Positions 33,804-46,740 of a stretch of DNA of 64,000 nucleotides are shown here, one piece after another. Under the pieces are notes generated by a model. That model searched no databases and was not told the origin of the DNA. It saw only the letters and a program-made list of their open reading frames with translations. The DNA lies in NCBI RefSeq assembly GCF_033473495.1, contig NC_088935.1, positions 620,001 through 684,000 of the forward strand, read 5' to 3'. How positions within the stretch are numbered: the first letter of the stretch is position 1; each line of letters opens with the position of its first letter. The stretch is from Cercospora beticola. Taxonomy: Eukaryota; Ascomycota; Dothideomycetes; Mycosphaerellales; Mycosphaerellaceae. The translations under genes were made by a program, and so were the position numbers.

Positions 33804-34627
33804 ATGGCGGCTACGGTATGTGCTGTTCCTACATCTGCGCGAAATCCAGCTCCTCCCGGGGACGAAGACACGTTCGCGCGCCCGGCAACCTATTCCTCAA
33901 CTCAATGCCAAAGCCTTTTCTGCGAGCCATACTAACCACACCCTCCACCACAGCGATCCGCCGCTCTCAAGGTCGACTGGGCCAACCTAGGCTCCAAGCT
34001 AGGTCTCAAGGGAAGCACCGCCAACTCCCTGGCCGCCTTCAAGCAGCGCAACGATGCCGCGCGCCGCAAGGTCCAGCAGCTCTCCGAGCAACCCCAAACC
34101 GTTGACTTCCAGCACTACCGCTCCGTCCTGAAGAACCAGGACGTCATCGCCGATATTGAGAAGCAATTCTCCGCTTTCCAGCCAAAGAAGTACGATGTGC
34201 AGAGACAGATCAAGGCCATTGAAGCTTTTGAGGCCCAGGCCGTCAAGAGCGCTGAGGAGACCAAGGGCAAGGTAGACGCTGAGCTGCAGGATTTGGAGAA
34301 GACTCTTAAGAACATTGAGTCTGCCCGACCATTTGAGGACCTCACTGTGGTACGTATTGGGATTGGGATCGAGACATGGATATCAGAAGCTCAGATTCAA
34401 TGCATCGGTCACGTGACGAATTGCCGATGGAAGGCTGACCTGGGTGATCATACAGGACGAAGTTGTTGCTGCCCGCCCAGACATCGACGAGCGCGTCTCG
34501 CAACTCGTGTCGAAGGGTCGCTGGCAAGTTCCAGGCTACCAGGTATGTTCACCTCTATGCTTGCGGTCTCGCCTCGCAGTACTGACTTCCATTTTAGGAG
34601 AAATTCGGCAACCTCTCAGTGCTATAG
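33804..34627 (+). CDS. ATP7: mitochondrial ATP synthase subunit d
   Basis: Peripheral-stalk subunit d of F1Fo-ATP synthase on the matrix side of the inner membrane. Four exons: 33804-33815 (12 bases), 33954-34349, 34456-34542 and 34598-34627. They encode 174 residues, the same length as yeast Atp7. The joined start '[42 protein letters not shown]' is diagnostic, followed by '[23 protein letters not shown]', a long coiled-coil helix and the end '[22 protein letters not shown]...[14 protein letters not shown]'. All three introns have GT-AG ends (GTATGT, GTACGT, GTATGT donors). The 12-base first exon and 30-base last exon are easy to miss. No cleavable presequence, as for yeast Atp7. Confidence 0.95.
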
Positions 34628-37600
34628 ATGGGTGCTGCCAATGTTCTATAGAGCCACATCCTGTATATATGCCTACTGAGTCTCCTTTGTTGAGTATGCT
34701 TTTCATGTGCATGTGCAGCAGATCTCGACGGTTTCCATCTCTTTGCTCACCAGTCGTACTTACCCAGCAGGCAGTCTAATCGCAGCTCAGCGTGTTCTAA
34801 TCATTGACAGGATGCAAACATTGTGCCGCACGGCTTCACAAGGCTCCTGCACTAGTTAATGCGCACCTCCCATCGCCCAGCCGCCGCCTACACGTCTCGG
34901 TAGGTTGATAGCATTCAGCACGCGCCTCGTGGACGATGAAGCACAAGAGCCTCTAGCCTCGATGAGGCATCGATCGAAGCTCCAAAAGGCGAAGTGGAAG
35001 AAGGCCGCTGTTCCGGAATGCTCTTGGCAGCTTGTGAAGCTGCAGTAGTCTCACATCTGATGAGAAATCATATTCTGCTGGGCTGCAGTCAAAATCGGAA
35101 ACGCTCGACTGCTCGAGCATGAGCAACCGAAGGCTGAGGCACAACAGAGAATGGTGGGCCACATGCTGGGCTACAAGTGTTGCTCGGCGCTCGCAATATG
35201 GCTTCTGCATGCTCTACTGGAAGGGAGGCACGTTGGCACACGCAGCTGCCGTTGACGGGATTCGCGGCTGCTCTGCGAGGAAGGAGGATCGGGAAGTGGC
35301 ACTTGCCTGTGACGCACTTCGCCGAACGACAGAGATTCCGGTACGAGGCCCGTCGACGTTCTGTAACATGTCTCGCCAAATCCTCACAGCAGGCGTCGTC
35401 GACGACTTCTCTGTCAGCATCTATATTGTGGCAATACCAAAAACACCAGGAAGCACAAGCACACCTGCTGTGCCCTTCACTCCAATTCGGAGCCGACAGC
35501 CGTCTTTCCCTCCGCACCTGACTTCTCCGAGCCAGCATCAAAGCCAGCGACATCTCTCCCTACCTCCCTCTGAAACACAATTGAATTTTGAGAGCTACCT
35601 CCCGGGCATCAGCAACTAGAAGCCCGCTAGAAATCCCGAGCTTCACGGATATCGGAACACAGCGACATGCCATGGGGGCACAGCACAAGGCGACCTCTCA
35701 CCGCGTCATAAGGCGTCCAGCCAAGAGGCGCCTATTACGGGACTGGCGGGATACACAAGGAAGAAAACTGCAGAGGACCAGAGGATAGCCTCTTTGGTGA
35801 TAGTCCAAGGTCAAGCTCTTGATGCCTGACGACCACGACGGCCGCCCTTGCTGCAGTTACCTTCCGCTGTCGCTGCTAAGAGTGAGGCTCGTAGGAAGCT
35901 CTGCTTCCTGTCTTCGCTGTCTCACCTGAGGTGACGAATTCTCGTCACGGTTTCATGGGGACAACGATAGGATGTCCGATGCGCGTTGGGTAGCGTGGAC
36001 CAGGCGTACGCAGCTTGTGACAGACTTGCAATGCTGGTGCATCAAGTCCATCCTGGTGCGTGGCATCAATGCATAAGTTGCTCCGCCCGGTCGTCGATAA
36101 ATGGTCCGATTGCTTGTTCCGTTAGCTGCAGCAACTTTGCACAGGGCGACGGCGACGAAATGTGACAGGTATGTGAGTTTGTCCGAGCAGGTAGAACACA
36201 GCTAACGATGGAGCTCGTCGCGGCACACGACGGTCATGGTCTAGGAGTGCTGGTCAATACGAGACAGCTGCAGGCTCGGCGTTTCTTACCTTGATCCTTC
36301 GCCACGTCCGGGAACAGCCAACGTCGCCTGATGGTACAGCGAAGCGAACAAGCGCGCCTGCAACAGTTGAATGAGGACCTGGTCACGTCGGGCCTCCAGA
36401 GGATGGCGAGGATCGTCCCAAGTGTCGGGCATATCTTGCGATTTTATGTCCGGGTCGGGGGAATTGTTGCTGGGTCATTTTCACTTCTGCGGAGTCACCA
36501 GCCACCCATCTTGCCAACAAGCTCTTGTGGCTGATCAGTCACCAGCACTATCAAGGGTCGAGAAAGTTGACTTCACTCTATACCACTTCACCCGTCTACC
36601 AACAAGTGCCAATGCCCAATGCAACTGCCGTTGCAGGCGGATAAGTATCCGCAGTCAACACACCAGCGAACGGCATCTTGTTCCGGCCACGGTGGCATGA
36701 TGATGGCGGCTTGACCTGCTTGGCTCTCACTCTACCAAGCTTGTTCGAGCAATCACGGTGATTGCGTAGCCAAGCAGCTGTCGCCATACGCGAACAGGAT
36801 CGACAGAGTTGAACAGGGAATCAGCCCGTCGTTCGCACATCAACAGGCTCCAACGGGCCTGATCTCTGTTGGGTGTGGGTTAGGCAGAGCCTTGCAACAA
36901 ACTTCCATGGAAGTCGTTCACTATCCAGTTGGATGCCCAGCAAAGGACCATTTCCACGCAAGCGCTTTCAAGAGCCCTGCGGAACTGCTCTCACGGAAAG
37001 TAGCAAGGTTGCAACATTGTCACACCGCTTTCTTGCCTGCGCTCGCAGTGTCTCTGGATGTTTGTGCCTGAGTTTTGCCAGTCTGAAGGAAATGGTACTA
37101 ACCGTATACGAGTTAAACGATCGACAACATGGCCTAGCCTAGTCGAACACTCGCGTCGACGACGATCACGAGTGGCGGATGTTCAAGGTGACAAGACAAG
37201 GCTTGCTGGTTTTCTCTCACCTGGTTTGTGTCTGTTCGCAAAGGAGGAACAGGTAGTATGCTTCCCGAAGATCCTTCGCCTTACGATCCCGGGCGCTTCG
37301 TTCAGAGTGGCGACTGGCGAGGCGTACAGCGTTTCCCGACATGAAAGCTTCCCAGAGTCAATAAACGACAATGCGGGAGAATCTTGCCTGGTCTGCGGCA
37401 CAGCAATGGCAGATTACAATGGATCATCCGGGACGATCTCCAGGACCCTCCTCTCCACGTCCATCGATCGTCTCGTTGGTCGAAACATACAGTTGCAACT
37501 GAACAAGCCCTATGATGAGGAATCAAACAATTGGAAAACCTTATGCTCGTTCCCATCCCCATCACTGTCTTCCCGCGAGGATCCGGCTGGAGCAAGACAG

Positions 37601-38984
37601 GATTGAACCAGGCAAGGGGCACGAAGGACAGGAGGAGCAACAGGACTGGCCATCGTGCGGAACCATCGAAGTGGTAGCGTATTTCCCTCATTAGCCAGCA
37701 AAAAAGAAACGAAAGCCATATCGTGCCCTGCAGTTGGACCAGGATGCGACTTAGTCTCTGTAAGCAGTTTTACCTGATCCGTCAGGTACGTGGGCTAAAT
37801 ACTTTTCCGTTTTGAGAGGTGCTTGTATAAGCAATTGGGACTAAGTCTCGGAAGTCTGGACCCACTTGGAGATAGGGTTGTGTCGTCGTGACAGGCCTTT
37901 AAGGCACTGGACCTAGCTTCCTGGCACTGGGACAAGGGCAAGGGAGGGAAAATAGTGCAACCGATATGCGAGACATACTTCCTCCTTCGACGTGCGTGCT
38001 GTGTCCGGATCGTCGTGCCGTTGCGTTATGATTTGCTAGACGGTGGTTGAACCTCGCAAACCTTCTTCATCGGACACAGGGGAGTTAACCCGACGATGCA
38101 GTTCCGATGTCTGGCTAGACTATCACAGTCATCGCGTCCATTGTCTGAGCGACTACTCGTCGACCGCTATTACGGCGTCGTGTCCGAAGAATAGGGGGCA
38201 AGCTGATGGTCTGGAAGGATGAATGGGGATTGGACTGGACTGGATTGACTGGAGATCGTGGAGTTGTATGGGTCCAGTCGGGCAGGGAGTGGACTTGTTC
38301 GAATTCACACGGGATTTGAGCTGACTTGGATGCTGACGACTGTTTCTTCTTGGTGTCGCGGTGGTCTGTCCGAGTCTTGAAACATTGATCACAGTTTCGA
38401 AATGGTTTCCTTTCGCATCCGCCTACAAGCATGAAGACGCGAAAATCGATCGCGACAAACCGTCTTCACACACAAGATCACACCGCGATCCCAAGTCCAC
38501 GGTCTGAACGGATCGACTTGCACTTTCGCACATCAAACTGAGACAAACTGCGACACCAGCATCTCAGTCAGATTATTATCTTGTCTTTCATTTCATTGCT
38601 TCCGGCTTGCGATGGCCCATCCGGGCGCGCCGTTCTATACTAGCTCAAGCCGTCTGTTTGCTTGGCTAAGGCGTCAGTCAGAGTAATTAATACTAGTTCT
38701 ACATCGGCGTCTCGGCTAAAAAGGCGACGACCATCCTTTTTTCTCTCCGCCGCACAGTCGCTGTGCTCGCCGTTCCAGAAAATCCAATGGATCCAGGGAT
38801 TACCTGGTAAATCCTTTTTGCTGTACAGTTCAGAGTTTCGAAAACCCCATGGGCCCCAGTCACGCGCGGGATTTGCGTTGCGCAGATGGGCCCGAAAATA
38901 ACGCCAGGAACTCCTCGCTTGTCGGTGCAGAAATCCATGTCCAAAGTGTGCCGTTTTGTGAAAAAAGTCAAAATCCGCTTAACG
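34628..38984. other. 4.4-kb gene-free region downstream of ATP7
   Basis: I find no gene. Frames up to about 180 codons occur, but they overlap on both strands, are rich in Arg, Ser and Cys, and show no family pattern or consistent splice structure. I see no recognisable tRNA, transposon end or tandem array. It may hold non-coding transcripts or 3' regulatory DNA of the C2H2 gene. Confidence 0.45.
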
Positions 38985-40219
38985 TCAAATCATGTGTGGG
39001 TGTGCAATGTGACCTGCCATGCCACTGTGGCACCCGCGTTCGTGTCGCTTCATGTTGCTGCGCACGGAGAAGGCCTTGCCGCAGCCGTTGTGCGGGCATC
39101 GGAAAGGCTTCTCGCCCGTGTGGCTGTGTGTGTGGATCTTCAAGCTCGATGGTCTGCTGAAGGCTTTGTTGCACGTTGTGCAAATGTAGCGGTCTTGAGA
39201 CTGTGGAAACGTGGCTTGTGATGATGGGCTGATGTAGTGGTGGTGCTCCCAAGGGTTGCTTGTAGGTAGAGGGGCTGAGGATTGGACCTGGACAGCTGGG
39301 GGTGGCGGAGGGAAGTTGGAGGGAAGCGGCCTCTGCTGATACATTCCTTGAGGTACTTGATACGCAGTCTGTTGTGGTGGATAATATGTCGTGCCCGGCA
39401 TGCTTGTGGGCGAGTTCGCGTAGGGCGAGGCCGTATAGCGTGCGCTGCCATATGGTGAGGCGTTCATCTGCGAAGGGACTTGTGCACGCTTCATCACTGG
39501 GAATTGTGCTGCGCGCTGGTCTGCTGGCTCCATGTTGTTGATTGAGCTGCCCACGTAATATGGAGAGCCCGAGAGTGCGGATGCCGTCGAGATGGTTGAC
39601 GGGCTGTTCGTCGACTCCAGCACCGAGTCGCTGCGCATTGGCGGTGGCGGTGGGACTACGTCGCGAGGACTTGAAGTCGCCTCAGCAACAGGATACGAGG
39701 CGGGTTGGTTTTGTTGTGCAACGATTGCTTGTGATGATGGTAGTGGTGGTGACGTTTGTTGCGACCCCACCTGCTCTTTCTGTTGTTGCTGTGCCGCGGA
39801 GCCTTGTGAAGTTTGATCTGGTGAGAAGTTAGTGACAACATCACGCGGAAGACTAGGGGCGTCAACTTACTGGCATCACCTCCAGGTCGATCGGCGAAGC
39901 TGAGAAGGTTCGATATCGATGGGAGTGATGGCTTGAAGCCGTCGTCTGACGTCGGTGATCCCGAGGATTGAGGAGAGCGAGGTTGCACATGGTAGGACTG
40001 CTGCTGTTGTGGTTGCGGCTGCGGTTGCGGGTGATGTTGTTGTTGTTGTTGTTGTTGTTGTTGTGCGACGTGGTTGTATGCGTATGGGTTGACGTTCATG
40101 GGCTGGTTGACGTCCAGTTGCGGTTGCTGCGCACGAGTCGGGTACATGGCATAGTGTTGCGGATAGGCTTGGAAGCCATTGCGGACGGGGTACGCCATCA
40201 TGCTGACCGTTGTTGCCAT
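38985..40219 (-). CDS. C2H2 zinc-finger transcription factor
   Basis: About 393 residues from two exons, 40219-39871 and 39817-38985 (intron GTAAGT...CACCAG; junction 'GGDA-NQTSQGSAAQQQQ'). Two tandem C2H2 fingers close the protein: 'CTTCNKAFSRPSSLKIHTHSH' (C-X2-C-X12-H-X3-H), a TGEKPF linker, then 'CPHNGCGKAFSVRSNMKRH...' (C-X4-C-X12-H-X4-H). Upstream is low complexity: poly-Gln (nine Gln, then His/Pro/Gln), Pro-rich and Ser-rich stretches, typical of fungal activators. Finger type and C-terminal placing resemble ascomycete developmental regulators, but I cannot name an orthologue. The start may instead be at 40318 in frame. It sits alone in about 10 kb with no other gene, suggesting complex regulation. 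Confidence 0.85.
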
Positions 40220-43200
40220 TCCAATGGATGTGAAGAAGAGTCTGGTTTGAGGTGATGGTTGTTGATGAGAGTGAATTGGCAAACACTGGGATGGCAGATC
40301 AGGTACCCGAGTCGACAAAAGGTGGCGTGGCGAGTCTGATATTGTCGGACACGAGGGAGGAATGGCTAGTCGCTTGGTGCGGGCGAGGCTACAGCGGGCA
40401 GTATGTAAATTGGAGGCACAGCGCCCAAGTGATGGGCGTAAATTGACTCTCCCGGGACCGTCGACGTCGATGGGCGGGACACACGTGCTAGCCTCGCAGC
40501 AAGCGCGACAGGAGGTCGGCGACCCTGGTCAGCGGCAGTGAGGTGACAAGCGCGTGGGCGTGAGCAGGCGTCGCGAGGCTAGTTAAGTTGGGCCAAGGTG
40601 CTTTTTGCGCGAGGCTAGCGGCGCGCGGGTGGGTCCATCCTGGCTGCTAATCTATCGGGCTCGGGAACATCACCCTTCGCGGCACCACACGTCGTCTGCT
40701 GGCAGTAGCGTGAACGGGTGCAGAAGACAGCGACGAAGGATGCATCGGTGGCATCGCCTCCGTCATGGATGGGCAACGTGCAGCAGCAGCAGTAGCAGCA
40801 GCAGCAGCACGGAGGAGGTCGTGCGTTGCGTTGCGCTCCCTCTCAATCTGCAACGGCAATCCACATCGCCCACGGGTGGAGCTGCCACAGGAGTTGACAG
40901 GACTTGCCAGCCGGACGCCCCCAAACCAGCGCGACGTCCACCGCCTGTCAGCAGCGTCCTCCTAGGAGGCCCTCCAGCGATGTGACCTCGCGCGCGCGGA
41001 GCATTCTTGACTCGTCGCCGCTAAGTTAGACTGCACGCCCGGCCAGTCGATGTGCAGGGTCTCGTTCGCGCTGCTGCTGAAGACTCGCAGCGTCGGGCCA
41101 AGGTGGTCCACTCCGGTGGATCGTGAACGGAAAGTCTCATCATCCATCGATCTGCAGTACTGTCCAGTGTCTGTCCTGCTGCTCGCCGCGCTTCGCCTGT
41201 CTGTCCGGCCTCGCATACACCCAACACCATCACCACACTCGTGCTGCTGCAGCGCGGCACAGGAGCGGCGTGCATACAGGAAAAGGCCTCCGGAGTGCGC
41301 ATCGTTGGATGCACAAGCTGTGCACTCTGCACCCGCATCGCCAGAGATTCGCAGGATCGCCGCGTGCCGTGCTGCGATGGCATGGCGGCCGCTCCAGCAT
41401 GGGATTCGCTGCGAGACCACGCCGCCGTGTTGGTCGTCAACGCTAGTGAGGCACAGAGTGCGGCCTTCTGCGGCTCGTCATTTCGCCTGCCGTGCCACGC
41501 TGTGCCTCGACTTCGAGGGGCAGAGCTGCCCGCCGACAGGGATGCCGTGCTGCGTTGTGCCTGCTATGCTGTTCGTCGGCTGCGTGGTTGCTGCTGCCAA
41601 ACGCGCTGCTCGACGATGACACGTCGTCGCAGGCAGACAAGCAGAGCCGATGAAGCGGGTCGAGTCGCATATGCGCGGCGGAGATCCACCCACTCAACAA
41701 GCACCCTTTGAGCGCTCGCTAGACGGCAAAAGGCGGTGATTTTCACTGCACTCCAACCCTGTCAGTGCCACGCTCTGATCGACGGCCCACCACATTGTTC
41801 TAAGCGAGCCTCTCGAACTTGTCGACTTGATCAGCCTATCACGCCCACCGACCGCGCGCTGCACCTCGCACCCGAAAGAAGCGTGAACTGAGAGCTCCCG
41901 CCTCCACCACACCTTCCGCCAAATACACATACGAGCCCGTCACGAGCAGATCACCACAGGAAGTAGCGCCGTCACCATTGCATCGCAGATCGCGAACACC
42001 AACGACTGCTGCTGCACCCAGGCTGCAGCCCTGCTAAGAATAAGCACTCTACGGTGCTGTTGTTTCACTGCTGCGAAAGAAGACCGCTCGCCCGCTCGGG
42101 GCTGCGTCAAAGACACGCGAGCCTCCCATCACCTCGCAGCACGATCAGCTCTGCCTCGCGCTGGAAACATCCGACGACACGCAGCGCCTCGCGCGAGGTG
42201 GCACAGCTCCGGCCCTGTTTGCACGCCGAGCACTTGTTCGCGCGCCAGACGCCTCCTGCCGGGTGATTGCTGCACGGATGATGGAGGAAACGTCTCACAT
42301 ATGTTCGGCGCCATTACTCTTTTATGCAACCCTCCCGAAGACGATGGAGTACCGGCACTCGCGTCGTCGAGGGACCCATGAACTTCCTGTGCTTACAGCA
42401 GTTTCTCCGGCTCGGATCCACGTTTTTGACATGCATATGCTCTAGCGGCGGCAGCCGCGCAGATCACTCGTCACCAGATGCGCCGGCTCGCACAGATCTT
42501 CCACCATCCGCTGCTGCTGCGTCGATCTAAAATGGAACACGGCACGCGACAGAGTGGCCCTCACGCTCGCTGTTCGCTTGACATCGATACGATCGTGTTG
42601 TTCAGGAGCAACTATGTCCACCGGTGGCTGACCGTAGGCGACGCTTCCGAGGTCAAAACCGCCTTTTCTCGTAAAACGGCCGCTACAGCGTAGATTCCTT
42701 CGCGTCTTGGGACCACACTGCCAATTGCCTTGGCCTCATGGCTCCCCTGCTTTACGCAAGGTTTCTGTGCAACTAGCGATCAGCGTCACCAAAAGCGATC
42801 ACCTTCATCTGGCTAGCGGATCTCCCGGTAGCGACGGTCTGCGCAGTCGGTGTGATGGGCGCACGTGAGCTTGACTCAAGACGTGAGACAATCTATTCCC
42901 TATGCTGAGATGAGAAGCAACAGGGCTTCGACATGTGGATCTTCCGCTGGCTTCCAGACATATTCGAGAAACTCGAATTCTCAAAATGGAAATGCCGAGT
43001 ACGCCTCATACTTGCCATGTGACATACCTCAGGTTTTTCAGCAACGTCGACCACTATTTCATCTGGTCAGTCCAGTACAGACACCAGACTACTCTACTGT
43101 CGGCCTGCGTATTGCAAGCTGCCGAAATTGCAGTCAGGTCGATGTGGAGGCCGAAGTTATATGGATGAAGACTCAAGCCGAGAAACACGCGTCTTTAACC

Positions 43201-45160
43201 CCGTTGCAGAAGTAATGCCGCGCCTGTGACCTGGCACCTTCAAGCAGCACAAGATGAACAGTGCCTTTGGTCATTGCGAGCACTGAGTGAATGAGGATGA
43301 GAACCATTTCTTGATACATTTGGGAGCACTCCGCAAGAGCCGAACATTGTTGCCGACTGAATGACATTCGCAGATGTTGAGCTCGCTGCGGATCTCTGCT
43401 CCGCTCGACACCAGATGATGTCGTGGAGCATCGAGATCGACGTCGTGACAGGGCCATGCTGGCTTGTCTAGAAGCCATCCCCATCTCTGCTCATCTTGAA
43501 ACTCATGCGTACCGCACACCTTCTCGAAGCGGCGCTCCTTCCTCATCTGCAACAAAACTTCCGAGCGACATGGAAAGCGAGCGGACAATGCCTCGTGGGT
43601 ACCTGCTTCGACGCGCGGTCTGCACGAGTTCCACACCCGCGCCAACAATGCTTCATGCGGACAGGGCAATCGCTGTCCTCATTGTCACAGTTCAGAAGTC
43701 CGTTACGCACGCAGATCGCAGGGGCACACACCATAAGGGTCGTGATCGGTCGCACCACCGCCAGCCCCGGCAATATAAGTCACGTTGCCAAAACGTGGCA
43801 CGTGTAACGTATGCATAATCTGCTGAAAAAGATTCAGAGCCGACTTAGTCTACGTGCCACAACCATGTATCCGTGCTGCACCACCCATATTGGATGCATA
43901 TCGACTCGGGAAAACTTGCAGACAAGATGCTGGACGGCCGGTGCTTCGAGAGCGAGCGCTTACACGGCACATAGTGTCGAAGACCGCACCGCCAGTTCAT
44001 GCGAATGAAGCAAGGGCATTGGACATGTTGTCGGACACTTGGAGAGCCTGAGCAGACCCACCAGGCACTCGACCCTCCGCCAGAAAACTGCTCGTCACGC
44101 AAATCCGCTGCCTACGACTGGACAATACACCTTCGAGCTCGTGTTGGATCTGGTCGTCGCCATAGACGAAGAACATGGCCTACAGTGGCTTCGCGATCTC
44201 CGCCTACACTGCCTTGAGCGTTTCGAATGGCGTTCCCTACCGTGGAACCACGATACCATGCCGGCTGAATCGTACCAGGCAGCGTGTCCACCGTTTGTCG
44301 CTATTCTTGACGCCTATATTCCGCACGATAGTAATGTCAGCCTTCAAAGACCGGTGAGCTATGGCGTCCACTCCCGCCGGCCACTACTGCTCCCACGGTA
44401 AGTAAGCAGAAAAAGTCAAGATCGAGAACCGGAGCATCGCCGCCGCATCACTAACACAACGGTCGTTTCCATGCATCGGCTGTGCTGAGACCGTGGTGTC
44501 GCGTGCTGTTCGTGTCTGCAACAACAGCACTGTCCTTGTAGGCGGTGTGGAATACTTGGACGCTTTCGTTGTTAGCGTGGTAAGCACTGGACGTCTTGTG
44601 TCCAACGAGGATGCCTAGAATTCCGACCACATCGGGATCTCGGAATTTGACTGACTACTAAGTGTCGCACTTCTCCATAGCGCGCTGCGCAATACTACTG
44701 TAGTCAGCGGTCTGGTGCAGAGTGAGTCAGCATTAATACTTCGCAGCGAACTCCGAATGAGCTCGAACCAATCCTACTACTCTATTACTATAGCACAATC
44801 CTAGGTCATCAGCCGGCACTGGATGTTCCAAGACCTGGTTCAGTGACGGGACTGTGTCTCACGCACGAGACAGTGTTGCACTCTGAAGAAAATTTTCCTT
44901 TTTCCTTGCCGTCGTATTTCTCGCACCGCCGACGAGCTATTCGGGATATTTCAGACCAATGCCAAAAGATAGGATGTTCTATGGCAGATGGTTTCGGTGC
45001 CCGAGACTAATACCAAGACGGTACGGTTATTAGTGAATTGAGACTGGCTTCTCTCCGGACCGAGCAACAGAGCACCATGACTTTTTTTCCGATTGCAGAA
45101 TCTATCATTCACGCAGACTGGCTGCTAATCTTCACACTTCGCGTTTTCGGGTCATCTTGC
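40220..45160. other. 4.9-kb gene-free region upstream of the C2H2 gene
   Basis: No supported gene. The part up to about 42.6 kb is GC-rich, with long overlapping frames on both strands (Arg/Cys/Ser-rich, no families). A (CAG)n-like tract lies at about 40780-40810. From 42.7 kb on, composition is more balanced. Likely contents are a long 5' UTR with upstream frames and distal regulatory DNA for the leftward C2H2 gene. Confidence 0.45.
40780..40810. repeat. short (CAG)n tract
   Basis: About nine CAG units with one TAG interruption, in non-coding DNA upstream of the C2H2 gene. Confidence 0.8.
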
Positions 45161-45802
45161 TCATAGCTCGTCGTTCGCTGCGGCCGGTTCTGCGCCTTTT
45201 CCGTTGACTGTAAAAGCACATAGGTTAGCAAGAATTCCTCTCTTCCACAACTCTCTCGTTCCCCTCCTGTCTCTCCTCCCTCGCTCCTCCTTTTCCCACC
45301 CTCCTCAACCCCAACCCCACTCCCAGAAAGAGAGAAAGAAGAAGGAAAGTATAAACTCACTCGTCACCAACTCCGTCTCGAAAATCAACGTCGCTCCACC
45401 AGGAATCGGACCAATTCCCCGATCTCCATACCCATATTCCGGCTGAATCGTCAATTTCCTCTTGTCTCCTACACACATATCTTGCAGGCCTTCGTCCCAG
45501 CCTTTGATCACTTGGCCTTTGCCCAGTGTGAATGAGAGGGGTTGGTTGCGGTTGTAGGAGGCGTCGAATTCGCTGCCGTCGGAGGCCAAGGTGCCGCGGT
45601 AGTGCATTTCTACTTTGTCGCCTGGAAGGGAATATATGTCAGCTTGCGAAATGGTATGGCTGACGCCTCGTCGTGGGGATTTGTACGTACCGACTTTGGT
45701 CTTGGTTGTGCATTCGACTGTGTGTGTCTTTTCGATGTCGAGTGGTTTGTCCAAGGCGGCGACGCCGAGGGCCAATGCGGCGATTACGGTTGCGACCTTC
45801 AT
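45161..45802 (-). CDS. FPR2: ER-lumen FKBP-type peptidyl-prolyl isomerase (FKBP2 type)
   Basis: Secretory-pathway FK506-binding prolyl isomerase of about 139 residues. Three exons on the minus strand: 45802-45691, 45621-45361 and 45207-45161. A signal peptide ([17 protein letters not shown]) precedes '[95 protein letters not shown]', a complete FKBP domain with the active-site aromatic and Asp residues. After the 153-base second intron (GTGAGT...TTACAG) a short exon reads '[16 protein letters not shown]' and stop; NDEL is a KDEL/HDEL-like ER-retrieval signal. Without that splice the protein would end in a hydrophobic tail ending WEWGWG and lack NDEL. Confidence 0.93.
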
Positions 45803-46344
45803 GGTTGTCGTGGTAGTGAGTAGTTCTGTCCTGTTCGTATGAATGTCGAGTTTGAATGTCTGCAGTGAAAGGATGTGGTCTACTTGGCTTCATCAATGTC
45901 CACAGAGTTGGCGCCCTCCCGCCCTTGCGGAGCTTGAGCTTATGTGGGGCTTATCTTATCTGTCACGTGAGAGAGGTGGAGTGCTTTGCTTGTGCAGTTT
46001 CTTCCTCAGGCATGGGATTATTCATGCAGCTGAGTGAGTGAAGGTGAGGCTTGTGTTGGCAGAATGATTAAAAGTTGCATTCTTCCGAACCGGAGTAGAA
46101 TTAGGAATTGCAGCCCATAATCAAGGCCCGGACTAAACTAATGCAAAACGAAGAGAAAAAAAAAATGCATAATGCCTCGAAACATCCCACTCTCTTTAAA
46201 CCCAAAGAACGCCCTCGCTAATGTATCCTCTCGTCTCGTACGTCTCAATTTAGTGCCAAAGTAGGTATCAAGTCGACCAGAAGTCGAAGGACTCAAGAAT
46301 GCAATGCAGCCTCTTCAACTCACTCAATCCAGTAATGAGATCTT
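45803..46344. other. intergenic, FKBP promoter side
   Basis: Upstream DNA of the leftward FKBP gene and 3' side of the small RVxF-containing gene. It includes an A-run at about 46155-46164. No gene seen. Confidence 0.45.
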
Positions 46345-46725
46345 TCAACCACTCAATGCCGTCACCGCACTTCCTTTTGCAACTTCATGCTCTTCAGGAG
46401 TAGGCGGCATAACATCCAACAGATCGCAACGATCCCACAAACAATAATCTCCAACCGCAACATCGTCCAAATACATCTCCAGCGCGCTCTTCTTTTTCTC
46501 TAGGGCAAGTCTTCTCTTCTCCGGTAGTTCGAGTGTCATTCTCGTTGGAGGAGGAACGAAGCTTCCCTCATCACTGAACGAGACTCTCTTCTTCCCACTC
46601 TTCCTCTGACTCCTGACAACATCGGCATCGCTCTCGCTTACCGCCGTATCCCGTCTTGCAATCGGATGCGGAAAGCAGAGACCAAGCGTTTCATCAATTC
46701 CTCTGACCTCTCCACAATCGCTCAC
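46345..46725 (-). CDS. small protein with RVxF-type PP1-docking motif
   Basis: A 126-residue frame with no named family. Residues ~43-53 read 'SGKKRVSFSDEGS': KKRVSF followed by acidic residues is a textbook RVxF docking motif for protein phosphatase 1. The serine within it also sits in a basic context that kinases favour. It continues with 'LPEKRRLALEKKKSALEMYLDDVAVGDYCLWDRCDLLDVMPPTPEEHE', a charged helix then an acidic, aromatic segment. It starts only 15 bases after the stop of Ssk2 on the same strand. It could therefore be a separate gene with its promoter inside SSK2, a second frame on a shared transcript, or chance. Composition argues for real coding; the PP1 role is inference from the motif. 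Confidence 0.5.
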   Translation of the reverse strand: MSDCGEVRGIDETLGLCFPHPIARRDTAVSESDADVVRSQRKSGKKRVSFSDEGSFVPPPTRMTLELPEKRRLALEKKKSALEMYLDDVAVGDYCLWDRCDLLDVMPPTPEEHEVAKGSAVTALSG

Positions 46726-46740
46726 CGCGCGACGATTCTG

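Noticed and set aside
38153..38432. Minus-strand frames of 79-105 codons
   Set aside because: Short, low complexity, no motif.
41050..41711. Overlapping frames of 156-189 codons
   Set aside because: Arg/Cys/Ser/Pro-rich products in several phases at once, no family, no splice structure.
44039..44401. 120-codon frame 'MESLSRPTRHSTLRQKTARHANPL...'
   Set aside because: One segment looks protein-like, but there is no conserved motif, and neighbouring frames overlap it.
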